DNA of 64,000 nucleotides from Chalara sp. BL73 (taxonomy: Eukaryota; Ascomycota; Leotiomycetes; Helotiales), in NCBI GenBank assembly GCA_918026815.1, contig CAKJVC010000192.1, positions 248,001 to 312,000 on the forward strand, read 5' to 3'. A program made the translations under genes and the position numbers. The notes under the pieces are model-generated. The model searched no databases. It worked only from the letters and a program-made list of their open reading frames with translations, and was not told the DNA's origin. How positions within the stretch are numbered: the first letter of the stretch is position 1; each line of letters begins with the position of its first letter. Shown piece by piece: positions 47,301 to 58,054 of this stretch.

Positions 47301-48560
47301 GCGCTAATCCGCAACGTCCGTACACAGTTTGTTTACTTAACAGCTACGCTGCTACCGACAATGCAAACTACGTTTAAAAAGCAAAACAACCTAGTTAATC
47401 TTAAAATAATCCGAGCATCGACAAACCGGCGAAATTTGTTTTATATAGTTTAGCGAGCTACTAAGCGAAAAAGTCTGCTCGAAAAAAGCGCGCAAAAAGC
47501 AAAAAACGCGTAAAAAAATAGCCAGCTTTTAAATCGAGCTCGAAATAAAATCATTTTATATGTTCGAACAAAAAAAAATGCTGCTACGCTAGCTAAGCTA
47601 CTTTACTGTTTTTAGTACACTGCCGATATAAACACGGCTAAACAAAAAAAAAAGCTGCTAAAAATGTAGCTTGCTTTTTCGGACTAGCCGTATATCGTAG
47701 CTACGTCTGCACTAAGCGTTAGTTTCGACTATGCTTACGTTCGCTTAGTTATACACGTCGACGAGCTATCGTTTTTAGTAGACTTTGCTTAAAAGTTTAA
47801 CCGAGCTAAGCGAAACGGAAAAAAAACGTATTCGCTAGTTCTTTTTTCACTTACATAAAAGCCACAAGCCGCAAAAAGTACCGTAGTCGAAAAAAAAGCT
47901 TTACATCGCTACTTGCTTAGCCAAGACTGCCGCCGGGCATGTTTAAGCGAGCATTTCGACTTAAAGCTGTATTAGCGACAATGCTAAACTAACGAAAACG
48001 TTGTATGCGACATATGCAGCGCCGGTCCAGCTTTTACTCTAGATTTTACTGCTCCGTTTCTCGAGCCGGCTTTTTAGCATACTAGCAGTACAGTTATTCA
48101 AAAAAAAAAGCGTTTAGCCGGCTTCGAGCTTAGCCGGTACTAAAAAGACTTGCTTGCGGTTTAAAGCACGTGTTTACTCTGTAAAGTATTCGGCGATGTT
48201 TAAAACTACGCTTTTTTTACTTGTTAGCGCCGGTTCGAGTTTTTTAAAGCTTGTAATCGCGTTAAAAACCAGAACTAAAAAAAGCCGTGGATTACTTCGT
48301 ACTACGCGTGCTATTAGTGCTATAATTCTTAGGCTGTTTGTTTGCGAACAAACTTAAAAAACAGCTGTCCGAGCTGCTTTTATATAAATATTGTTATACT
48401 GTTTTGCTACAGTATTTTTTACAGAAACAAAACTGAGCAGTAGCTAAAAAAGCAATTTTAACGAACATTTATAAATATAAACGAGTTTTTTAAATAGTGT
48501 AGTCGAGCGACTAGTTTCGGCGGAAGCAAAGCGATCTTAAAAGTTAAAGTTGCCGCAGCA
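44380..48560 (+). pseudogene. RIP-inactivated RecQ-type (telomere-linked-like) helicase
   Basis: A very long reading frame is still followable despite dozens of TAA/TAG stops, mostly where Trp or Gln would stand. The N-terminal part has TFFAEKQYIRYFVV near 44.65 kb and YSFPLLSFCAMLSIKPY near 45.40 kb; the middle has QFLKQNTETLISEILG near 45.6 kb. Helicase motifs are eroded. The Walker A region near 46.97 kb reads ATSKKKSLLF in place of a GKS loop, and the DEAH box near 47.25 kb reads VFNKAY. Motif III survives as YLTATL at about 47337-47351, and the C-terminal lobe as YIVATSALSVSFDYAYV near 47.69-47.74 kb. The architecture resembles fungal telomere-linked RecQ helicases. The protein is certainly non-functional; the exact ends are uncertain. 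Confidence 0.7.
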
Positions 48561-49995
48561 GCTTTAATTCAGTTTGAATTATATTAAAACTCTTAATATG
48601 TAATTTTACGTATATATTCTACTTTTAAATATAATAAAATAAAATGTAATATATAATAAAACTATTTATTGGCCCGGCTTTATAAAAAAAATGCTTATTT
48701 TATTACTTTTCTTTTTAATTATATTTTGCTTAAACTTTTGTTAAGTTTAATTCTTTGCTTTTTTCTTTTTTTTTTTGACTTTATTAGTATAATTTTTTAT
48801 TTATTTTTATTTTAACTTTATAACTCGTCCGTATTAAAAGCCTGACAAAGAAAAAAATGCAAATAACAGTGTAAAGAATATCTTTCCGGTGAATATGTTA
48901 TTAACGAATTTTTTATTTGAAAAAAGAAATTAAAATATAACTCGAATTCGTCCGCATTAAACGCGCCGCCCGGCAAAGAAAAAAAAAAAAAAAAAAAAAG
49001 AAAAAAAGTTTTTAATGATAATTTTATTTATTATAGTCGTTCGAGTCAAAAACATATTCGAATTAAAGTTAAATAAAAAAAAAGAAAAAAGAAAAAAGTA
49101 AGCCGAAAAAGAAAAAAAGTAAGTTTAAACTATTACAAAGCATATTTACTATGCGTAACCCGAAGCTAGCAGTGCGATACGCTAAAAGCAAACCCGGAAA
49201 AGTCCAAGTTATAATTATTAGGTTTAAAAATAGTTAAACATAGCGAACAAGTTCAAAAAAAGTAAAGTTATAGCAAAAAGCAAGCGCAAGCGTTAATAAA
49301 ATAGTTTTAATAGAATAAATTCATCGGAAAAAAAAAAAAATTGAAAATAGTAAAACAAATATTAAAAACATTATTTTTAAATTTCCAAAACATTTTAATT
49401 AGTAGTAAATGTTATTTTAAACAGTTGAAGTGTTACGCGGTTAAAAAAGTAGTTTATATTACATAATTATTATAATTGAACGCAATCGGCAAAAGTATTT
49501 ATAAAAAGTGAAATTAGTTGTATTGTTTAACATAAAGTCGTAGATTAAAATTTCCGGTAATAAAGCATATAATAAAGCATTTAAAGAAATTTTATTTAAA
49601 AAGTTTGAAATAGCAGTTGTTGAAATATGTAGCATAAAAGTGAAAAAGTTAGTATGCAGCGATATTAACACTAGCAATCGCGGGGCGAATTACGACACGT
49701 CGCACTTAAAAAAAACATTATTTCCGGTAAAAAAAAAAATTATATAAACTACGCAGTAATTTTTAAGGTTATTTTTAAAAAAAAATAGAATTGTAAATTT
49801 AAAGTAAAAATTTTGCAAAAGTGCTATCGAATAAATCGCATAATATCGAAAATAATTAAATAAGCAACAGCACGCGAAAAACAAATTTTTGCAACAATAC
49901 ATAGCACGACGTAAAGAAAATAAAAGCAAACAAACGATACGAGCATTTTAATAGTTAATTTTGTATAGTTAAAAACATTGTAAATAACGGTTATA
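48561..49995. other. AT-rich RIP-like desert
   Basis: No gene recognised. It includes long A/T runs, for example a 22-nt A run near 48978-48999, and two related blocks near 48.83 and 48.95 kb, each with TCGTCCG followed by ATTAAA and an AAAGAAAA tail. Probably remains of mutated repeats. Confidence 0.5.
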
Positions 49996-50450
49996 AATTT
50001 AGTGTTCCGGTCGAGGGGCGGCCGGGCCAGTTCCCTCCCCGGGCCACTTTCGCCACAGCGACGGCGACGGCGACGGCGACGCCCCGCCCTCCCGCGCGCC
50101 GGCCCCCTTCTCGCCGCGACCAAAGCCCGCCGGCCTGGAATCAGGGCCCCGCCGTCGCCGGCGCGCGCGGCGAGGTCGTCGTCGTTCAGGTAGCGCTAGT
50201 CCCAACCAGGTAAACGTAGACATCACGTGACCAACCCCCTCCGGCGGCATGGTCGAATTGCTTGCAGCTGACCCGCGACAGCATGCCGCGTGTGCAGGAG
50301 CGGCGGCGCGTGCTCGCTGCTGCAAAACCCGGCGGCGAAACGTAGCTGTCGCGACATACAAGCGCTGCTACTGCCAAAGTCGCGCTAGTCCCAAAAGCGT
50401 AAACGTAGACATTATGTGACCCGCTTTTCTACGCTGTCTGCTGGCTTGTC
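49996..50450. repeat. GC-rich island with direct repeats and GGCGAC array
   Basis: An abrupt GC-rich block inside AT-rich DNA. It contains a GCGACG-type hexanucleotide array near 50056-50081 and two direct repeats about 199 bp apart, at 50193-50232 and 50392-50422. Both repeats begin GCGCTAGTCCCAA and end GTAAACGTAGACAT followed by a GTGACC core. No coding family was recognised. It may be the promoter or terminal region of the large unknown frame starting at 50701. Confidence 0.5.
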
Positions 50451-50482
50451 TGTGAGCAGGTTGTGCCAAAGTTTCTTCTTTT

Positions 50483-50547
50483 GTTGAACGTGTTCGAGAG
50501 CAGCTGGGCTAATAGGTAAAAGTTACGCCTGGTTGAACACGTTCAAC
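50483..50547. repeat. Palindrome pair, copies 1-2
   Basis: GTTGAACGTGTTCGA at 50483-50497 (one arm degenerate) and GTTGAACACGTTCAAC at 50532-50547, followed at once by an 11-nt G run (50550-50560). Confidence 0.7.
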
Positions 50548-50700
50548 AAGGGGGGGGGGGAAAATATAATGGTGTAAAAACTGCGTTTATGTAAGCGCGC
50601 CGAGTATGAAGCGCAAAAGCAAATACAGAAAAACGAAGCATGCGCTTTCGAGATTATTTGGTTAAAGGAGCTATGCCAGGGCCATTATCGCTTTATTTCA

Positions 50701-53700
50701 ATGCCTCGTCGTAAGCTGTCTCCAAGATCAAGACGTGCTGCGGCCACGGCGCGCACAAATCGATGGCGGCAGCGGGTTGCGACGCAGCAAAACCAAAACA
50801 GACAGCTTGGGCAGTTTTTGAATACTCTACTACGTAGCCAACAAGCAAGAGTCCCGACAAACGAGCATAGTAGGAACTTGGAGACAGCTCAGCCAAATAC
50901 TCAAAGCGCTGCGGAACAGGTTGGCTCAGCTGTGGCCAGCGCCGAAGTTCGGCCATGTATTAGCGGACTTCCAAGCTTGGATCAGGATGGAAGCAGCCGG
51001 CAACTATCTGTTGTAGGATCCAGGCGATCTAGTCGGCAAAGCTCAAGCCGAGCCTACAGCCGGATTAGCGACTACTATCGCGTCTCGAAGTCGGCGTTTC
51101 CTTTGGCGGCACAAACTGCTGGCTGCCAGCGAAGCAAAGCACTATCTCTAACACCACAACGCGCAAGCGGCGAAAGCGCAGCTAGCTTTGCTATTATTAT
51201 CGACTATAATGCGTCTTTACACCGTACTCAAACTCTAAGCGACTTCAGTAGCTATACTTTAAACGATCAGGACGTCGACGAAAGCGACGATGCCGCCGCT
51301 CAAGAGCAACTTCTTCAAGAAGAACGCACGCTTGACATCGCAACTCAGCTAGGTCAGCATTTGCTTCGGTTTCGCGGGTGCGAGCTCGAAGCGCACGGCC
51401 GGGCACAAGATCGCTACTTTCAGGACCTGCGTCGACTTACCAACTACTATTCGTTGGCCGACTTTCAGCTTTTTACCGGGCAAGTGCTCAACGTGCTTGG
51501 ATCTTCTACGCTTTTGCAGCACAACAGCCCTGAGCTGACGCAGCCCATTGACTGGGCCCGCATTTTTGAAGGCAACTATGCAGAAGCCGATGAAGGGGAA
51601 GAGGAGGAAGACGAAGCGCGAATCCATGTTTGTCTTTATAAGTCAGGGCAAACTCACTGCCCCATGGTCATCCAGTACGATGTTGACAGCGTGCTGGGGT
51701 ACGCTAGTAGCTTTGCATTTGCAAAGCAAGGGCTGATGGTAAACCTGGCGCCCTAATCCCACTTTAACCTCCGGACCAACCTGCACTTTTTTACCTACGT
51801 TACTTACGATACTTCGCGAGGGCCTTAACGGCTCCGGGTCAAGCTGCACTAAGTACTTTATTACTGCTTTGGCTATTTAAGCCAACAAGCACATACTTAG
51901 GTTTATGTCTTTTTCCCGCGGCAATGGAACAAGCACAAGCAGACCAACTTTCTTGGACAAGGCCTAGACGGCGAAAAGCACAAGCTGCTGCGGGTATGGA
52001 CCGATGAAATCCTACTCCCGGCGATCGCCCGTTACGCTACTTTTGACATTGGCTAACATATGCTTTTTTTGTGGCGGCAGGCCCGCTTAAACGCCCGAGC
52101 TCACTACAGCGAAGCGAATACGCGGCAGTCTAACATGAGCTATTAGCGGATGCTTTATTTTGATTTGCAGCCCGACACTCTGGATCTGATCTGGCGCGAT
52201 ATACAGGATCGCTTTGGCGCGCCGGAATATGCTATATACCAAGGCGCGTATTTTTTTTTTTTTAGCAAAAATACCAAAGTTAAGTACAAAGCCGCTACGC
52301 TGGCCGGGATGTGGGAGAAGTTCGGTGCAGTGCTGTATGCTGCACTTGACTTTCGGTATTTTAACAAAGACCGAATTTGGTTTGACCTGGGCAAGGAAAC
52401 CGCATGCGCGGACTGGTGCTTGCCACAGCAGGACTTGTCGCCCAACCAGGCGCTCGCTACATATTTGATGCGATTTTGCTGTATCGAGGCTTTTTACTAG
52501 TGGTCGCATTTCGGAGAGCTTTTATCACGAGCCAAAAAGACTGTGTATGTGCCGGCGATGCTTGGTGAAACTTATGATGTAACTGTAGAAATGTTTTTTA
52601 ACTTTATGAAGCGAAGCGAGGGTTGGATATTTTACCAGATGTACAACAGTTATAAGGAAATGACAGATGTTGCCAAAACAAAGCTATTTCGGAGCCCGTA
52701 TTTGAAGCAGCTTGCTTGGGACGCTAAAGTGCGCGGCATGATCGAGCAAGCCGGCGGCCGCCCCGTTATTAGCGCTGCTCGAGTTCGGGCAAATTATAGC
52801 AACAGCAAAACTAGACTGGCCGGGGCGCTTTCTGATGGCCGCAAAAAGTCGTATGGCGTCCGCGAAGAGCATCGTATTTCTTTTACTTTTTTTCATCGGA
52901 TGCAAAACGGCCTTATAGCGGCTGGTAACTGGGAGCAGCAACCAAGTCAGAATGCTACTCCGCATCCGTTTTGGGAGCTTCCGAGCAGCTTATTTACCGC
53001 ATTTTTGGAATACAATGCGAACAAGTTTTTTTACGCTATTGAAAAAGCCCTGGCTTTGGCCGCGGATGGCTTGATCAGTTACGAGCGCTGCAAAATTATT
53101 GCTATGCTTCTCGACGCGGTCAAGTACTGTTACGACACGTTTTCCTTGTCTCGCGAAAGCGGCTTATGGAAGGACCGGTACCGGGTCAACGAAACCGGTT
53201 TTTTTAGGCAGGGGGTTGAGCTTCAGCAAACGATTTATGAATCGGGCTATGGCTGGCTTTTGCTTAAGGTTGACTGGCAGCAGCTGGTATTCCGGCCTGA
53301 GCTTACGCAAGAGATTCGGTACAACGAGACCGCTTTATACGATACGTATCGAAAGCGGTGGGCGGCAGTGAAAAACGTGAAAGACGATTTTCAGCGGCTT
53401 GAGGTCGCTCACGGGTGGTTCGGCTTATATTGTGCCAACTCGCTGCTGGCAGATTGCGTGCTCGAGTTTATTATTACTTTTGTTATTTACCGTTTTCGCA
53501 AAGACGTTTTTCAAGCTATTAAAAACGATATTCGACTCGAGTATTAAGAGGCAGCGTTAGCAGGCAGAGTTATGCTTTGCAAAACGTCGTTGGAGTCTGT
53601 TTTTTTGCCGGAGGAAACCGAGGCTGACCGCTCTTTATACATTGTCGAGGCGAACCGAGCGAAAATCCGCACTTTTATGCAGCTGGTGGACTTTTTATGG

Positions 53701-54210
53701 GACTTCGACGATGGCCACTAACGCACTCAGTGGGCAGATCGCAGTTACCGTGTACTTTACTAGCGAGCACTTTAAATTACGCAAATTCATTACGGCGTTG
53801 ATCAGGCGAAGCTGCTCGGCGATGTAATCAAACGACTGTTTATTGCTACTAATTGGATCGTACTTTACTTAACCGAAACTAAGTTCTTTCGGCGAGGCAG
53901 CGGCAACAAGCGCTATTGGATGTCGATTTGCCACTAAGACTGGGTCGATCGTCCTTTTACCGAAACTATTCCCTTGATCGAGCTGCTGGCTTCCACACTG
54001 GATGGCAAACGAAGCTCACAACACTACTTACCCGGCGCGATCATCCCTGCGCGTTCGCGTCGAGTCTCCGAGTATACGAGTGGCCGGTGGACCCTGTACG
54101 AAACTACGTTCCCCTGTGTAATGAGCGCTATTCCTGGCGAGAGTGAGTTTTTGGGGAATCAAGCCGACGTAGATATGACCGAGCTAAGCAAAATGTTCGC
54201 GCGAGAGTAG
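50701..54210 (+). pseudogene. Large unknown protein, about 1,170 codons with a dozen in-frame stops
   Basis: A single frame runs from ATG 50701 to TAG 54210 without any indel but with about twelve internal TAA/TAG stops, the first at 51754. The longest open pieces are 50701-51756, 52150-52500 and 52543-53547. The N-terminus is basic (RRKLSPRSRRAAATARTNRW), then comes a Ser/Gln-rich linker and an acidic patch near residue 300. The rest is Trp/Tyr/Phe-rich and predicted globular, including KHKLLRVWTDEILLPAIARY and FPCVMSAIPGESEFLGNQAD. No family with known function was recognised. Stops mainly replace likely Gln or Trp codons, as expected for mild RIP. It is flanked on both sides by the GTTGAAC palindromes. 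Confidence 0.6.
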
Positions 54211-54985
54211 CAACGAAACGAGGATCAAGTTAACGAGTAGTAGCGTAGCCGATAGCTGCTGTTGGTTAACGTGTTTGTAAAAATTCCTTTGCAAGTATAT
54301 CTTTTTTAACACGCATGTTTTAACTAGATTGTAACTCTTTGTAAGTATTGAATAAAAGCCGTTCAGCAAAAAAAAAAAAAAAAGAGCATAACTACTTGGT
54401 TAAGCTGGAAATTTGAAGTAGTAAAAACTGCACGTGCTTAGATTAAATGTAAGCAGCGCTTACGGGGTCGGCTTTATTAGTTTGCAAGCGATAGCTGGAT
54501 TTGATAATTCCAGGTTTTTATTGAACGTGTTCAGATAAAGATCTTTCTGAATGTGTTTAACAAGAGCCGGAATATTAGCAGTAGTATGTGCACTACTTAT
54601 TTTTACGGGAATCCGCTGGTTCTTGTGATATTATACACATAGTTTAATTAGGGGTTAGCAAACCGGCGTGTAGCTTCGGAGTAACTTCAACTCAAAACTC
54701 GTTGCTTTTATTTAAAAAGGTTTGTATAAGTTCAGAATTATATTGCTATGCTAAATTTAATACTAATTACTTATGTACTAATAGCATTTTTGTAAATTAT
54801 AATTTATATGCAAGTTGCGGTTATACATTACATTGCATTGTATATTTATGTCGTTAAAAGAAGTAGTGGCTAAGCAGCTTGTCGTAAGGATGTCGGAAAG
54901 TGATAGCTATTAAACATATTCGGCGTATAATTGCACGCTTACAAAGCAGGGCACGAAACTTGCATGCAAAGCAACTTTTGCCTCG
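54211..54985. other. AT-rich spacer with poly-A and palindromes
   Basis: Contains a 15-nt A run near 54369 and two palindrome copies, listed separately. No gene is recognised. Confidence 0.45.
54520..54564. repeat. Palindrome pair, copies 3-4
   Basis: ATTGAACGTGTTCAG at 54520-54534 and CTGAATGTGTTTAACAAG at 54547-54564, left of the ribosomal protein S3 pseudogene. Confidence 0.6.
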
Positions 54986-55140
54986 TTATAACTATAAACC
55001 CAATTTATCGCTTTTTACTTGGCGCTTTTTCGCTCTGCTGCTCGCTCGCTCGCTCGTGCCGCTTTTGCCGCAGCCTGAGCAGCAGCTGCTTTCGCTCTAT
55101 AATCTTGGCTGATAGGCTGGACAACGCTTTGCTTTTTTTT

Positions 55141-56260
55141 CGGCTCGATAATTGCAACAGAGTTTTGGTCCGCTTTTACTTTCGGGGTCCGCTTTTACGC
55201 ATGATCTTGACTTTGATACTTAACACGTTTTGACGGAAGAGAACGTGGCGAGTGGCCGAGCCGATGAAGTTTATAGCAGATTGGCCGAAGTAGATCACGA
55301 AGCCGTCGGTGAGTTTCACGAGCTTTACGCTTTTCGCACAGGCGGCACGCAGCTTTCCTGAGACGACAACCTCGCAACTCTTAGCACCGCTTTTCTTTCG
55401 GCTTGATAATTGTAACAGAGTCTGGCAAGCCCTTGCTTGGTCCGCTTTTACTTTCGGGGTCGCTCTTACGCATGATCTTGACCTTGATACCTAACACGCT
55501 TTGAAGCTTTAGCACCGCTTTTTTTTCGGCTCGATAATTGTAACAGAGTCTGGCAAGCCTTTGCTTGGTCCGCTTTTACTTTCGGGGTCGCTTCCACGCA
55601 TGATTTTGACTTTGATACCTAACACGCCTTGAAGCTTTAGCACCGCTTTTTTTTCGGCTCGATAATTGTAACAGAGTCTGGCAAGCTTTTGCTTGGTTCG
55701 CTCTTACTTTCGGGGTCGCTTTTACGCATGATCTTGACTTTGATACTCAACACGCTTTGAAGCTTTAGCACTGCTTTTTTTTCGGCTCGATAATTGTAAC
55801 GGAGTCTGGCAAGCTCTTGCTTGGTCCGCTTTTACTTTCGGGGTCGCTTCCACGCATGATTTTGACACCGCTCTTTTTTCGGCTCGATAATTGTAACGGA
55901 GTCTGGCAAGCTTTTGCTTGGTCTGCTTTTACTTTCAGAGTCGCTCCTACGCATAATCTTGACCTTAATACCCAACACGCTTTGAAGCTTTAGCACCGCT
56001 CTTTTTTCGGCTTGATAATTGTAACGGAGTCTGGCAAGCTTTTGCTTGGTCTGCTCTTACTTTCCGGGGTCGCTTTTACGCATGATCTTGACTTTAATAT
56101 CCAACACGCTTTGAAGCTTTAGCACTGCTTCTTTTTCGGCTTGATAATTGTAACGGAGTTTGGCAAGCTTTTGCTTGGTCCGCTTTTGCCTTCGGGGTCG
56201 CTTCTACGCATGGTTTTGACCTTGATACTTAACACGCCTTGACGGAGGAGAGCGTGGCGA
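55141..56260 (-). repeat. 128-bp tandem array derived from rpS3 C-terminal coding sequence
   Basis: Each unit contains CGGCTCGATAATTG or a close variant, at 55141, 55399, 55527, 55655, 55783, 55880, 56008 and 56137. Spacing is 128-129 bp, except 258 for the first gap (an extra upstream piece of S3 is included) and 97 for one unit with a 31-bp deletion. On the minus strand each unit encodes variants of [13 protein letters not shown] and of the [11 protein letters not shown] segment of S3. Confidence 0.88.
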
Positions 56261-56576
56261 GTGGCCGAGTCGATGAAGTCCTTAGCAGGTTGACCGGAGT
56301 GGATCATGAAGCTGTCGGTAAACTTCATGCTTTCGTACGGGCGGCACGCAGCTTTCCTGAGACGACAACTTCGCAGCCCTTGGCGCCGCTCTCCATGATG
56401 AATCGGAGCACGCTATAGCATGCACGGCGGACGGCGAGACCGTTGACAAGCTTGTAGCGCAAAGACTCGCACTGGGCGACGGCAGAGAGACCACGGTTTT
56501 GGACTTCGGCGGCGTAAAAAGAAACAGAGTTTTCGGGGAACTTGAAGCGCTTCTGAATGAGGGAGGTGAGCTCGCG

Positions 56577-56730
56577 GATACGTCGTTCTTTGCTCGCCGA
56601 GAACCTCTTGTGTGTGTGTTGCGCCGATACGTCGTTTTTTGCTCGTCGAGAACTTTTTGTGTGTGCGTTGCGCCGATACGTCGTTTTTGCTTGTCGAGAA
56701 CTTCTTGTGTGTGTGTTGCGCGGATAATGA
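56577..56730 (-). repeat. 49-bp tandem triplication inside rpS3 pseudogene
   Basis: GATACGTCGTT recurs at 56577, 56626 and 56675. On the minus strand each unit encodes ATHTQEVL followed by a basic segment, present once in normal S3. Confidence 0.85.
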
Positions 56731-56974
56731 TGTTGGTGATGGTGGGTGTAACGCGGGCCTCGACACTAGAGTATTTTTTCTTTGCCAATTCACGCTGGAA
56801 GAACTCGTTTAATTTAGCGAAAAACACTTCTAAGTTCAACACTTGAAGCATTATTGCAGCTTATTACTATAATAGTTTATAGCTAGTATTGAAATAGCAT
56901 TTATACTAATTTTTGAGAATGTCTAATATTGTGCAAAATACAACAGAACAATACAAACAAAATAATACTAGCTC

Positions 56975-56991
56975 TTGTTGAACACGTTCAG
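56975..56991. repeat. Palindrome copy 5
   Basis: TTGTTGAACACGTTCAG, between the rpS3 pseudogene and the SNF2-like gene. Confidence 0.7.
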
Positions 56992-57414
56992 TTACTTGTT
57001 TGTACTTACTTTTGTTTAATATTCACTACTAAAGATAGAAAGGAGCAAGGCTGGCTTAGCTTGTTTAAGTTATAAGGGTCCTTCTTAGGATTAAATACAG
57101 CTTGGCTGTTTATTTTTTTTCTACTACACTTAAACAATACAACCTCAAAATTCCTTTTTCACAACTTTACTATTTCTACAACTACAAAACTACTTTCAAT
57201 TTTGCTCTGAACAAGACTACTTTGCACTGCAGATAGTAAGTAAACCGCCGTTTTTAATTTTATGGTTTGCAAATCTCAAATCCACAGATTATATGCTCTG
57301 GGGAGTCCAGGAGAGGCTTAATTTGAGGCTTTGCGGGTAGACCCGAAAGAGGCTGAAGACGGGCCTACTTTTCACATGATTTGGTCTTTTTACTTTAGGT
57401 GTTCAGATTTTCCA

Positions 57415-57433
57415 ACTGAACACGTTCAACAAA
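57415..57433. repeat. Palindrome copy 6
   Basis: CTGAACACGTTCAACAAAG, 76 bp upstream of the SNF2-like start codon. Confidence 0.7.
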
Positions 57434-57929
57434 GGCCTTGAAAATTTCTGATTTCCTTAATTATATTATTGTTTTCCTGTGCCAGGATGCTGACGGTTGT
57501 AGGACACTATGGCGCGTGGTAGGAAGGCGCGCAGTGGGAAGTTGCTCGCTGGGGCTGGCAATATTCCTATTAGGCAGTTTATCACTAAGAGAACGGCAGT
57601 CCTTACCCCAGAATCGTTATTTGTGTTCTTTGTGCAAGGTTCAGCTGCGCAACTTACCAAAGTATTCACAGGACGAAAGTCCAAGAAGGAGAAAAAAAGT
57701 TCTGCGGAAGTGTCGGTTGACGACTTTACTTCCCAGCGTAAGCAGCTAAGCAACGATATTTTGACAAAGTACAAGAATGCTGCCAAAGCCACGATTAACG
57801 CCAACTTTACAAATGGCTTGGCATGGATCCGTGCTGTTTATACCGAATTTCCGAAAGATGGCAGATTAACAGCTGGGTATTTTGGCTTCTATTTCTTGAC
57901 TAAGCTTCGCGAGTTTTGCAGTAGTGCAA

Positions 57930-58054
57930 GTAAGCAGTAATATTTTGAGTTTGGCACTTTGTTGAACATGTTCAGCTATTACTTTGTTGAACGTGTTCAA
58001 CAAGGTGCTAGTCATACTTTTTTTTTAGGTTGAACTCAACTAATATGTACACAG
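57930..58054 (+). repeat. Intron 1 with palindrome pair, copies 7-8
   Basis: Intron 57930-58054 (GTAAGC...ACAG) holds TTTGTTGAACATGTTCAG at 57958-57975 and a full TTGTTGAACGTGTTCAACAA at 57984-58003. Confidence 0.75.

Larger units (their letters stand above)
55010..56851 (-). pseudogene. 40S ribosomal protein S3 pseudogene with internal tandem expansions
   Basis: Read on the minus strand, this is cytosolic ribosomal protein S3 from near its N-terminus to its C-terminus. Segments are [20 protein letters not shown], then [18 protein letters not shown], and, in a shifted frame, [16 protein letters not shown] and [19 protein letters not shown]. Then follow [39 protein letters not shown] and, near 55025-55112, a C-terminal piece with DYRAKAAAAQAAA. 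Two internal blocks are expanded: a 49-bp unit (ATHTQEVL region) three times at about 56577-56730, and a 128-bp unit from the C-terminal region eight times at 55141-56260. Neither unit is a multiple of three, so each repeat shifts the frame. The first codons differ from the normal protein, and no introns are evident. It cannot make S3. Confidence 0.85.
56852..57508. promoter_or_regulatory. Upstream region of SNF2-like helicase with palindromes
   Basis: No gene. It has palindrome copies at 56975-56991 and 57415-57433 and a pyrimidine-rich stretch ending TGTGCCAG just before the helicase start, which may be a 5' leader intron acceptor. Confidence 0.45.

Noticed and set aside
55141..56260. Regularly spaced repeats that could suggest a CRISPR array or generic satellite
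   Set aside because: Units are directly contiguous, have no unique spacers, and encode a recognisable part of ribosomal protein S3 on the minus strand; this is a eukaryotic genome.
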